Positions 1 through 6,910 of a DNA stretch of 40,084 nucleotides are shown here, in pieces (position 1 is the first letter of the stretch; every line of letters starts with the position of its first letter). Below the pieces are notes generated by a model. That model made no database searches. It was not told where the DNA came from and saw nothing but the letters and a program-made list of their open reading frames with translations. Origin of the DNA: CAYZWU01 sp964482235 (GTDB lineage Bacteria > Planctomycetota > B15-G4 > CAYZWU01); assembly GCA_964482235.1 (NCBI GenBank), contig CAYZWU010000050.1, forward strand, positions 1 to 40,084, written 5' to 3'. Both the position numbers and the translations under genes were made by a program.

Positions 1-506
1 GCTCCGAGCGCGTGCTCCAGGGCGGCTACCCGATGGAGATGCGCTACGCCGGTCCCCGCGAGGCGCTCCTCCATGCCGTGTTCCGCCAGAACTACGGCTG
101 CAGCCACCTGATCGTCGGCCGCGACCACGCCGGTGTGGGCGACTACTACGGTCCCTTCGACGCCCAGCAGATCTTCCACAAGATCCCCAACAACGCCCTC
201 GAGCTCAAGCCTCTCGCCATGGACTGGACCTTCTACTGCTACGATTGCGGCTCCATGGCCTCGATGAAGACCTGCCCCCACGAGAGCAAGGCCGAGATCA
301 ACGATGAAGGCGAATACAAGGGCGGTTCCAGGCTCCTGCTCTCCGGCACCATGCTGCGCAAGCTGATGAGCGAGGGAAAGACCGTACCCAAGGAGTTCTC
401 GAAGCCCGAGGTGATCGCCGTTCTCAAGGACTACTACGACAACTTGGAAGAGAAGGTGGAAGTCAAGCTCCACGGCGCTGCCACCGGCGACACCAAGAAG
501 AAATAG
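1..506 (+). CDS. sat: Sulfate adenylyltransferase, dissimilatory type (3' part of gene)
   Basis: ATP sulfurylase converts sulfate plus ATP to adenosine phosphosulfate (APS) in the cytoplasm, the first step of sulfate respiration. Only the C-terminal part lies in the window; the reading frame is open from the first base (codons start at position 3) and ends at TAG 504-506. The visible part carries the family block HAVFRQNYGCSHLIVGRDHA, then GVGDYYGPFDAQQIF, and a cysteine pattern YCYDCGSM...TCPH near the end that resembles the zinc site of prokaryotic dissimilatory enzymes. A conserved SGTMLRKLMSEGK stretch precedes the lysine-rich tail. The next gene, aprB, lies 88 bp downstream on the same strand, as in many sulfate reducers. 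The missing N-terminus holds most of the active site, so its integrity cannot be judged here. Confidence 0.96.
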   Translation, partial: SERVLQGGYPMEMRYAGPREALLHAVFRQNYGCSHLIVGRDHAGVGDYYGPFDAQQIFHKIPNNALELKPLAMDWTFYCYDCGSMASMKTCPHESKAEINDEGEYKGGSRLLLSGTMLRKLMSEGKTVPKEFSKPEVIAVLKDYYDNLEEKVEVKLHGAATGDTKKK

Positions 507-545
507 AACCATCCGGATATTGACAAGGTACGACTCTATTTACAT

Positions 546-581
546 GGGCGGCGGACAGTCGCCGCCCGAGCCACTTTTTTT
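546..581 (+). terminator. Hairpin plus T-run between sat and aprB (attenuator or weak terminator)
   Basis: A perfect 8-bp stem (546-553 GGGCGGCG with 560-567 CGCCGCCC) has a 6-nt loop. It is followed after 7 bases by a run of seven T (575-581), which runs directly into the aprB ribosome binding site AAGGAGG (582-588). The 7-nt gap between stem and T-run makes it weaker than a textbook terminator. Partial read-through from sat into aprBA, or uncoupling of the two units, is the likely role; this is inference from structure. Confidence 0.55.
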
Positions 582-594
582 AAGGAGGAATTGA

Positions 595-1032
595 ATGCCC
601 AGTTATGTCATTCCCGAAAAGTGCGATGGCTGCAAGGCGCTCGACAAGACCGCCTGCCAGTACATCTGCCCCAATGACCTGATGGTCCTCAACAAGGACT
701 CCATGAAGGCCTACAACCAGGAGCCTGACACGTGCTGGGAGTGCCAGTGCTGCGTCAAGATCTGCCCCGTTCAGGCCGTCGAGGTCAGAGGTTACGCGGA
801 CTTCATCCCCATGGGCGCCAACGTGACGCCCCTGCGGAGCTCGGACTCCATCATGTGGACCGTCAAGTTCCGCAACGGTTCTCTCAAGCGCTTCAAGTTC
901 CCCATCCGCACCACCGAGGAAGGAACTGCCGAGCCTTCAGGCGGTTTCGAGACCGCTACCGAGGATCTCAAGGACGCCACGCTCTACACCGAGCCGGGTT
1001 CCCTGGGACTCGACGCTGTCTGGACCCTGTAG
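595..1032 (+). CDS. aprB: Adenylylsulfate (APS) reductase, beta subunit
   Basis: The iron-sulfur subunit of APS reductase passes electrons to the FAD of AprA. At 145 residues it has the family size. Two [4Fe-4S] ligand sets are visible: C10, C13, C21, C25 (the wide loop between C13 and C21 is typical of AprB) and C47, C50, C53, C57. The C-terminal half (about residues 70-145) is the beta-rich segment and tail that wrap around AprA in known structures. The start ATG follows a strong AAGGAGG at 582-588. The gene sits between sat and aprA; QmoABC encoded downstream is the expected electron donor. Cytoplasmic, at the membrane face next to Qmo. Confidence 0.97.
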   Translation: MPSYVIPEKCDGCKALDKTACQYICPNDLMVLNKDSMKAYNQEPDTCWECQCCVKICPVQAVEVRGYADFIPMGANVTPLRSSDSIMWTVKFRNGSLKRFKFPIRTTEEGTAEPSGGFETATEDLKDATLYTEPGSLGLDAVWTL

Positions 1033-1109
1033 GTCGTTCGAGAACCTGATGAACAGAGTTGTGAAAAAAAACGGAATAGAATTTTTGAGCATAATGGAGG
1101 ATGAGAACC

Positions 1110-3002
1110 GTGGCCAATTTTGAAACTGTCGAAGTCACCACTGATCTCCTGATCATCGGTGGTGGTATGGCGGCCTGCGGTGCGGCTGTCGAGGCTGCCC
1201 ACTGGGCCAAGAAGAACGGTTTGAAGGTTACTCTCGTCGACAAGGCTGCCATGGACCGTTCCGGCGCCGTGGCGATGGGACTTTCGGCCATCAACCAGTA
1301 CGTCGGTATCAAGGACGGCGACAACACCGTCAAGGATTACGTCGACTATGTCCGTAAGGACCTCATGGGCGTCTGCCGCGAGGACCTGGTGGCCAACATC
1401 GCCCGCCACGTGGACTCCAGTGTCCACCTCTTCGAGAAGTGGGGTCTTCCCATCTGGAAGGACGAGGGCGGCGGATACGTCCACGAGGGACGCTGGCAGC
1501 TCATGATCAACGGCGAGTCCTACAAGATCATCGTTGCCGAGGCCGCCAAGAACGCTCTGGGCGTTGACAACATCCACGAGCGCATCTACATCACCGAGCC
1601 TCTGATGGACGGTGACAAGGTTGCCGGCGCCATCGGCTTCAGCACCCGCGAAGACAAGTTCTACGTCTTCAAGGCCAAGGCTGTCCTCTGCGCCATGGGC
1701 GGCGCGGTGCACGTCTTCCGCCCGCGTTCCACCGGTGAGGGCCTCGGCCGCTCCTGGTATCCTCCCTTCAACTCCGGCTCCAGCGCCTACTTCACCATTC
1801 GCGCCGGCGCCGAGATGACCTGCCAGGAAGTGCGCTTCATCCCCGTGCGCTTCAAGGATGCCTACGGTCCGGTGGGTGCCTGGTTCCTGCTCTTCAAGTC
1901 CCGTGCCACCAACGCCTTCGGCGGAAACTACATGGTGGAGAGGACCGACGAGCTGAAGAAGTGGGGCTCCTACGGCAAGGTCAAGCCCATTCCCGCGAAC
2001 CTCCGCAACTGGCTCGGCATGCTCGATGTCATGGAAGGCAAGGGTCCCATCTACATGAGGACCGAGGAAGCCATGCAGAAGATCGCCGACGAGTACAAGG
2101 ATGATCCCAAGGCCTACAAGAAGAAGAGGAAAGAGCTCGAGAGCGAAGCCTGGGAAGATTTCCTCGACATGACCATCTCGCAGGCACACCTCTGGGCCGC
2201 CACCAACGTCGAGCCCGAAGAGAAGCCCTCCGAAATCGCCGCTTGCGAGCCGTACTTCATCGGTTCGCACTCCGGCGCTTCCGGTGCCTGGGTCTCCGGT
2301 CCCGAGGATCTGCAGACCGCCGACACCAAGGGCCAGTATTTCTGGGGTTATGCCAACATGACCACCGTCAACGGCCTCTTCGGCGCCGGCGACGCCACGG
2401 GCGCATCGAGCCACAAGTTCTCTTCCGGCTCGCACGCCGAGGGTCGCATCGCAGCCAAGGCTGCCATCGCCTACATCGTCGACAACAACAGCCAGCCCAA
2501 CGTGGACATGGCCGTTGTCGAGGACCTCAAGACCACGACCCTGAAGCCTCTCGACCTCTACACCGAGAGCCAGGATCAGTCCACTGACCCGGACGTCAAC
2601 CCGGGTTACATCCGCCCGAAGCAGTTCATGTTCCGTCTCCAGAAGATCATGGACGAGTACGCAGGCGGCGTGTCCACCCAGTTCAGCACCAACAAGTTCC
2701 TCCTCAACAGAGGTATGGAGCTCCTCACCCTCCTCAGGGAGGACTCGGTGAACATGGGTGCCGAAGGCCTTCACGAGCTCATGAGGGGCTGGGAAGCCCT
2801 GCACCGCATGTGGCAGGCCGAGGCCCACGTCCGGACAATCCAGTTCCGCGAGGAGACCAGGTGGCCCGGTTACTACTTCCGCGCCGACTGCCCCACGCTG
2901 GACGAGGAGAACTGGAAATGCTTCGTCAACCTCAAGTGGGATCGGAACTCCGGTGAATGGGATGTCTTCAAGAAGGATATCCTCAGCCTGAACCTTTCCT
3001 GA
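1110..3002 (+). CDS. aprA: Adenylylsulfate (APS) reductase, alpha subunit
   Basis: The FAD-containing catalytic subunit reduces APS to sulfite and AMP. From the preferred start it has 630 residues, near the usual length. The N-terminus carries the dinucleotide motif LLIIGGGMAACGAA. AprA-specific blocks include FIPVRFKDAYGPVGAWFLLF and the SSGSHAEGRIAAKA region near the FAD. Start choice: an ATG at 1101 abuts the GGAGG at 1096-1100, leaving no spacing, whereas the in-frame GTG at 1110 has a 9-nt spacing, so GTG 1110 is preferred (protein beginning VANFETVEV, initiated as Met). It follows aprB by 77 bp and is closed by a strong terminator (3016-3051). Fumarate reductase/SdhA-family relatives exist, but the AprB neighbour and the specific blocks settle the identity. 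Confidence 0.97.
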   Translation: MANFETVEVTTDLLIIGGGMAACGAAVEAAHWAKKNGLKVTLVDKAAMDRSGAVAMGLSAINQYVGIKDGDNTVKDYVDYVRKDLMGVCREDLVANIARHVDSSVHLFEKWGLPIWKDEGGGYVHEGRWQLMINGESYKIIVAEAAKNALGVDNIHERIYITEPLMDGDKVAGAIGFSTREDKFYVFKAKAVLCAMGGAVHVFRPRSTGEGLGRSWYPPFNSGSSAYFTIRAGAEMTCQEVRFIPVRFKDAYGPVGAWFLLFKSRATNAFGGNYMVERTDELKKWGSYGKVKPIPANLRNWLGMLDVMEGKGPIYMRTEEAMQKIADEYKDDPKAYKKKRKELESEAWEDFLDMTISQAHLWAATNVEPEEKPSEIAACEPYFIGSHSGASGAWVSGPEDLQTADTKGQYFWGYANMTTVNGLFGAGDATGASSHKFSSGSHAEGRIAAKAAIAYIVDNNSQPNVDMAVVEDLKTTTLKPLDLYTESQDQSTDPDVNPGYIRPKQFMFRLQKIMDEYAGGVSTQFSTNKFLLNRGMELLTLLREDSVNMGAEGLHELMRGWEALHRMWQAEAHVRTIQFREETRWPGYYFRADCPTLDEENWKCFVNLKWDRNSGEWDVFKKDILSLNLS

Positions 3003-3015
3003 TCCAATCATGAAA

Positions 3016-3051
3016 GGTCGCCGGCAGCTCTTTTGCTGCCGGCGGCCTTTT
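3016..3051 (+). terminator. Rho-independent terminator after aprA
   Basis: A 13-bp stem (3016-3028 with 3035-3047, one G-U pair) with a 6-nt loop TCTTTT is followed by TTTT at 3048-3051. It begins 14 bases after the aprA stop codon and is the most convincing intrinsic terminator in the window. It probably ends the sat-aprBA transcript or sharply reduces read-through into the downstream genes. Confidence 0.85.
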
Positions 3052-3073
3052 CCACCCGACGAAGGAGCCGCTC

Positions 3074-3340
3074 TTGGCGCACGAGACCGTGACAACCTGT
3101 CCTCACTGCAGTCAGGACCTTCTCAGGATGTCGAACCCCGACGGGACCACCTGGGGGGACGGCTACCAGCTTGTTTGCTTCAACGATGACTGCCCATATT
3201 TCATGGGCGGTTGGAAATGGATGCGAGAGAACTACAACGCCTCGGTGTCCTACCGATTCAGATACAACCCCGATACAGGGGAGAAGGGTCCTCTTCCGGT
3301 CTGGTCGAAGGAGGCCCTTCGAAACTTGATAATCGAATAA
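3074..3340 (+). CDS. Small zinc-ribbon-like protein of unknown function
   Basis: An 88-residue protein with four cysteines in two pairs: C9-x2-C12 in TCPHCSQ and C35-x4-C40 in CFNDDCPYF. This arrangement suits a single zinc ribbon (reminiscent of Ogr/Delta-type small zinc fingers) or a small Fe-S site. The rest is aromatic-rich (GGWKWMRENY, SYRFRYNPDTG) and has no membrane segment. The start is TTG at 3074, 6 bases after GAAGGAG (3061-3067); no better start is available. It lies just after the aprA terminator and before the YkgJ-family gene and qmoC, so a role in APS reductase or Qmo assembly or regulation is plausible but unproven. The family is not recognised with certainty. Confidence 0.75.
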   Translation: MAHETVTTCPHCSQDLLRMSNPDGTTWGDGYQLVCFNDDCPYFMGGWKWMRENYNASVSYRFRYNPDTGEKGPLPVWSKEALRNLIIE

Positions 3341-3390
3341 TATTATTATGGAAGGAACTGCTTCGGCCAAGGCCGGAGCATTCAAGATAA

Positions 3391-4206
3391 ATGACGTCGA
3401 CAGAAGGATTTGAGCGGTTGAAGAAGGCGATCCTGGACGAGTATCCCCGCATGACGCGGGATGGTTCGTTTCAGTTCGCCTGCCACAGCGAGGTCAGCTG
3501 CTTCAACAATTGCTGCGCCGACGTGAACATTTTTCTCACACCGTACGATGTCCTTCGGTTGAAGAAAAGGCTCAATATCGGTTCACAGGAATTCCTGGAC
3601 AAGTACACCCTGCTCCCCCTGGAGAAGAAGCTCCAGTACCCTATCATCCTCCTGAAATTGCAGGAGGACGAGGGCAAGACGTGCCATTTCGTGGATCCGG
3701 AGAAGGGCTGCACGGTCTACGAGGACCGGCCCTGGGCCTGCCGCATGTATCCCATCGGCCTGGCCTCGCCGAAGGAAGGCGACAAGGCCTGTCAGGCGGC
3801 GGACAGGGAGGAGGAGTTCTTCTTCCTCATGAAGGAGGAAGGCTGCTGCGGTTTCGGCGAGAAGAAAGAGTGGACCGTGGCTGAATGGATCGAGAACCAG
3901 GGCATCCCGGAGTACGACGAGGCCGGCCGCCATTTCAAGGAGGTCGCGCTCCACCCCTTCTTCGAGAGCGGCAAGGAGCTGACCCCTGAGAAGATGGAGA
4001 TGTTCTTCATCTCCTGTTACAACCTCGACAAGTTCCGGGACATGCTGTTCAAGTCAACCTTTTTTGATCGATTCCTGATCGAAGATGACGTGATAGAGAA
4101 GATCCGCGAGTCTGACGAGGAGCTTCTCGAGTTCTCGTTCCAATGGCTGCGATTCAGCCTCTTCGGTGAGAAGACAATCAAAGTGAAGCCGGGCGCGGAC
4201 AAGTAG
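3391..4206 (+). CDS. YkgJ-family cysteine-cluster protein
   Basis: A 271-residue soluble protein with the YkgJ-type metal-binding cysteine pattern: C31, C37, C41, C42 (in CHSEVSCFNNCC), C98, C107, and C117 inside the typical RPWACRMYPIG block. A further CC pair follows in KEEGCCGFGEKK. Family members are thought to bind zinc or an Fe-S cluster through this set; most have no defined biochemical role. The C-terminal half (about residues 150-271) is helical and acidic. The ribosome binding site upstream of ATG 3391 is weak (GGAG at 3375-3378, long spacing). The gene is the second of a small pair between aprBA and qmoC, suggesting work in Fe-S or metal supply to the Apr/Qmo complexes; this rests on context only. 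Confidence 0.85.
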   Translation: MTSTEGFERLKKAILDEYPRMTRDGSFQFACHSEVSCFNNCCADVNIFLTPYDVLRLKKRLNIGSQEFLDKYTLLPLEKKLQYPIILLKLQEDEGKTCHFVDPEKGCTVYEDRPWACRMYPIGLASPKEGDKACQAADREEEFFFLMKEEGCCGFGEKKEWTVAEWIENQGIPEYDEAGRHFKEVALHPFFESGKELTPEKMEMFFISCYNLDKFRDMLFKSTFFDRFLIEDDVIEKIRESDEELLEFSFQWLRFSLFGEKTIKVKPGADK

Positions 4207-4255
4207 TGATCTCTCCGGCGCCCTGGATGAGAAAAAGACACAAAGGAGAGGGAAA

Positions 4256-5437
4256 ATGACCACACGCCTGAAGGCGGATCCTGATCTGGCGTTCATCAAG
4301 CAGCTGCGCCAATCGGGAGGCCATTCCCTGAAAAGGTGCTATCAGTGCGCCACCTGTTCGGTGGTCTGCGAACTGTCGAACGGCCAGAACTCCTTTCCCA
4401 GAAAGGAGATGGTCTGGGCTCAGTGGGGCCTGAAGGACCGTCTCATGGCCTCTCCCAACGTCTGGCTCTGCCACCAGTGCAACGACTGCACCATTCATTG
4501 CCCCCGCGGGGCGAAGCCTGGAGACGTCCTGGCTGCCGTACGCACCGGCGTCTTCCGCAACATGACCTTCCCCTCCTTCATGGGCAAGGCGCTCGACACC
4601 CCGAAGGCTTTGCCTTTCCTGATCCTGGTTCCCGTGATCCTCTTCCTTTACATCATCTTCTCGAACGATGACCTCGGCTTCACGCAGCAGCCCAATCTCG
4701 ACAGGGAAGTGGCAGGCGGCTACTTCAAGAACTTTCTTCCCCACGGCATCATCGATCCCCTCTTCATCGCCGGCAATGCGGTGATCTTCGCTTTTGCAGC
4801 CATCGGCCTGATGCGGTTCTGGAAGGGAATGAAAGCGGCTTGTCCGGAGGTGAAGGGACCCGCGTTCTGGCCGAGCCTGTACCAGACCGCCATGGAGATC
4901 CTCTCGCATAGCAGGTTCCGGAAGTGCACCACCAGTTTTTCCCGCTCCTGGGGTCACCTTCTCGTTCTCTACGGTTTTCTCTGCGCCATGGCCACCACGG
5001 CTCTGGTCTTCGCCGGCATCATCCTGTTCGAATTCAACTCACCGATCCCCTTCAGCCATCCCATCAAGATCCTCGGAAACGTGAGCGCCGTCCTGCTCAT
5101 TGTCGGGTGTGTGGCCCTGATCCTGCAGAGGCTCGGGAAGAAGGAGAAAGAGACGGACAGAACGGGAACCTACTCGGACTGGCTGCTCCTGGGCGTCCTC
5201 CTGACCGTTGCCGTGACCGGCTGCCTGTCACAGCTCGGCCGCTACATCGAGGCGACGCCTTTCTTTGCATACATTTTCTATTTCATTCACATGGTGTCCG
5301 TCTTCTTTCTGCTCTGGTATGCCCCTTACTCCAAGCTGGCCCACATGTTCTACCGGACCCTGGCCCTGGTTTTCGTCCGGTCGGCCGGCCTCGAGGAGAA
5401 GGAGGGAGCGACGGGTCCGGGTGCGGTTTCCTCCTGA
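4256..5437 (+). CDS. qmoC: Quinone-interacting membrane-bound oxidoreductase subunit C
   Basis: The membrane subunit of QmoABC, a natural fusion of HdrC-like and HdrE-like parts. It is expected to oxidise menaquinol and pass electrons via QmoAB to AprBA. The N-terminal ferredoxin domain has C28, C31, C34, C38 (CYQCATCSVVC) and C72, C75, C78, C82 (CHQCNDCTIHCPRG). From about residue 119 there are roughly six hydrophobic segments, consistent with a cytochrome b domain (candidate heme ligands in the SRSWGHLLVLYG and FIHMVSVF helices). At 393 residues it matches known QmoC. A good AAGGAG (4242-4247) precedes ATG 4256. Oddity: it lies before qmoA and qmoB, whereas the usual order is qmoABC, and an AT-rich spacer separates it from qmoA. 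Confidence 0.93.
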   Translation: MTTRLKADPDLAFIKQLRQSGGHSLKRCYQCATCSVVCELSNGQNSFPRKEMVWAQWGLKDRLMASPNVWLCHQCNDCTIHCPRGAKPGDVLAAVRTGVFRNMTFPSFMGKALDTPKALPFLILVPVILFLYIIFSNDDLGFTQQPNLDREVAGGYFKNFLPHGIIDPLFIAGNAVIFAFAAIGLMRFWKGMKAACPEVKGPAFWPSLYQTAMEILSHSRFRKCTTSFSRSWGHLLVLYGFLCAMATTALVFAGIILFEFNSPIPFSHPIKILGNVSAVLLIVGCVALILQRLGKKEKETDRTGTYSDWLLLGVLLTVAVTGCLSQLGRYIEATPFFAYIFYFIHMVSVFFLLWYAPYSKLAHMFYRTLALVFVRSAGLEEKEGATGPGAVSS

Positions 5438-5629
5438 AAAGAATCCGCATGTTTTGTTCTTTGTTATCGCTTTTCACGGTTCTGATTCAACTCGTTCTAT
5501 GTTAGAAATGACGACTTCTTTACCAATCGTCAATTCGTCATTCCTAAGGGAGATGTTCTAGCCGGACTCGCGCCTGCGGTGTATTCCGTCAGGACGGTTT
5601 CGAGTCCATTTCTCAGTCTGGAGTTCCAG
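5438..5629. promoter_or_regulatory. AT-rich spacer with inverted repeats between qmoC and qmoA
   Basis: About 190 bases, clearly more AT-rich than the flanking genes up to about 5550. It contains a 5-bp inverted repeat with 3-nt loop (TTCTA 5495-5499, TAGAA 5503-5507) and an overlapping longer hairpin (AATGACGA 5507-5514 with TCGTCATT 5535-5542, 20-nt loop). No convincing consensus promoter was found, but the composition and symmetry suit a promoter/operator or a small inserted element. No small gene is evident. Confidence 0.35.
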
Positions 5630-6904
5630 ATGGCCAACTCAGAGAAAGACAGCAAATCCATTTCAGCCGGTCTGTGTGTCGTGGGCGGCGGTATCGCCGG
5701 GCTGACTGCCGCCATCGAGGCCGCTGAGGTGGGACACGATGTGGTTATTGTCGAGAAGCAGCCCTATCTCGGAGGCCGCGTGGCTTCCATGACCTCCTAT
5801 TTCCCCAAGCTCTGCCCGCCGACCTGCGGCCTGGAGATCAACTTCCGCCGTATTCGCCAGAATCACAGGGTTCGTAGCTTCACCCTTGCCGATGTCGTTT
5901 CCGTCGATGGCAAGGAGGGCGACTACACGGTCAAGGTCAGGCAGAATCCCAGGTACATCAACGAGAAGTGCACGGCCTGCGGCGACTGCGCCGAGGCTTG
6001 CACCATCGAGCGCTCGAACGAGTTCAACTTCGACCTCGACAAGACCAAGGCCGTCTATCTTCCCCACGCGATGGCCTATCCGATGCGGTACGTCGTCGAT
6101 CCCGCCTTCGTGAAGGACGAAGCGATGAAGGCCTGCGTCGACGCCTGCCAGTACAACGCCATCGATCTGGAAATGAAGGAAGAGGTCTACGAGATCAAGG
6201 TCAAATCCCTGATCTGGGCCACCGGCTGGAAACCGTACGACGCCGCCCGTATCGAGAACCTCGGGTACGGTCGTTATCCCAATGTCATCACCAACGTTAT
6301 GATGGAACGCCTGGCCGCTCCGAACGGTCCCAGTTCAGGAAAGGTCGTCAGGCCCTCGGACGGGAAGGAAGTGGCAACCGTGGCCTTTGCCCAGTGCGCC
6401 GGCTCGCGCGACGAGAACCATCTTCCCTACTGCTCGGCGATCTGCTGCATGGCCTCGCTGAAGCAGGCGGCCTATGTCAGGGAGCGGTACCCCGATGCGG
6501 AGATCCATATCTTCTACATCGATATCCGCACACCCGGCAGGCTCGAGGATTTCTACATGAAGATGCAGGAAGACGAGAAGATCTTCTTCCATCGCGGCAA
6601 GGTTGCCAGGATCACCCAGAAGGCTGACACGAAGAACCTCGTTGTCGAGGCCGAGAACACGCTCACGGGCGGCATCTCGGAGATGGAGGCCGATCTTGTC
6701 GTCCTGGCGACCGGTATGGTTCCCAATTGCAGCGACGCACCTCCTCCGATCGACGCGGTCCGCGATGAGTACGGCTTTCTCGTGGCCGGATCGGGCGGTC
6801 CCATCGGCGCCGGAACCTCGCTTCGGCCTCTCGACGTGGTCGGATCGGTCCAGAGCGCGACAGGTGCTACTATTGACGCAATTCAAGCTCTGGCAAGGGA
6901 GTAG
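5630..6904 (+). CDS. qmoA: Quinone-interacting membrane-bound oxidoreductase subunit A
   Basis: A cytoplasmic HdrA-like flavoprotein of the Qmo complex, which links the quinone pool to AprBA. At 424 residues it is close to known QmoA. FAD-binding GGGIAG at 19-24; cysteine blocks C62/C66 (KLCPPTCGLEINFRR), a ferredoxin-like set C114, C117, C120, C124 (CTACGDCAEAC), C169/C173, and the CAGSRDENHLPYCSAICC block shared by HdrA proteins. The start is ATG 5630, six bases after TGGAG (5619-5623); the frame stays open back to a GTG at 5579, but that extension lacks a binding site and precedes the normal MANSEKDSKS-type start. qmoB follows after 6 bp, so the two are translationally close. Confidence 0.94.
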   Translation: MANSEKDSKSISAGLCVVGGGIAGLTAAIEAAEVGHDVVIVEKQPYLGGRVASMTSYFPKLCPPTCGLEINFRRIRQNHRVRSFTLADVVSVDGKEGDYTVKVRQNPRYINEKCTACGDCAEACTIERSNEFNFDLDKTKAVYLPHAMAYPMRYVVDPAFVKDEAMKACVDACQYNAIDLEMKEEVYEIKVKSLIWATGWKPYDAARIENLGYGRYPNVITNVMMERLAAPNGPSSGKVVRPSDGKEVATVAFAQCAGSRDENHLPYCSAICCMASLKQAAYVRERYPDAEIHIFYIDIRTPGRLEDFYMKMQEDEKIFFHRGKVARITQKADTKNLVVEAENTLTGGISEMEADLVVLATGMVPNCSDAPPPIDAVRDEYGFLVAGSGGPIGAGTSLRPLDVVGSVQSATGATIDAIQALARE

Positions 6905-6910
6905 AGAGAT

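Noticed and set aside
984..3095. Long minus-strand open frame opposite aprA (about 700 codons)
   Set aside because: Translation is low-complexity V/L/G/D/H-rich with no family similarity; it mirrors codon bias of the GC-rich aprA on the other strand.
3361..3378. Palindrome TTCGGCC/GGCCGG before the YkgJ-family gene as a terminator
   Set aside because: The loop would be only two bases and no T-run follows.
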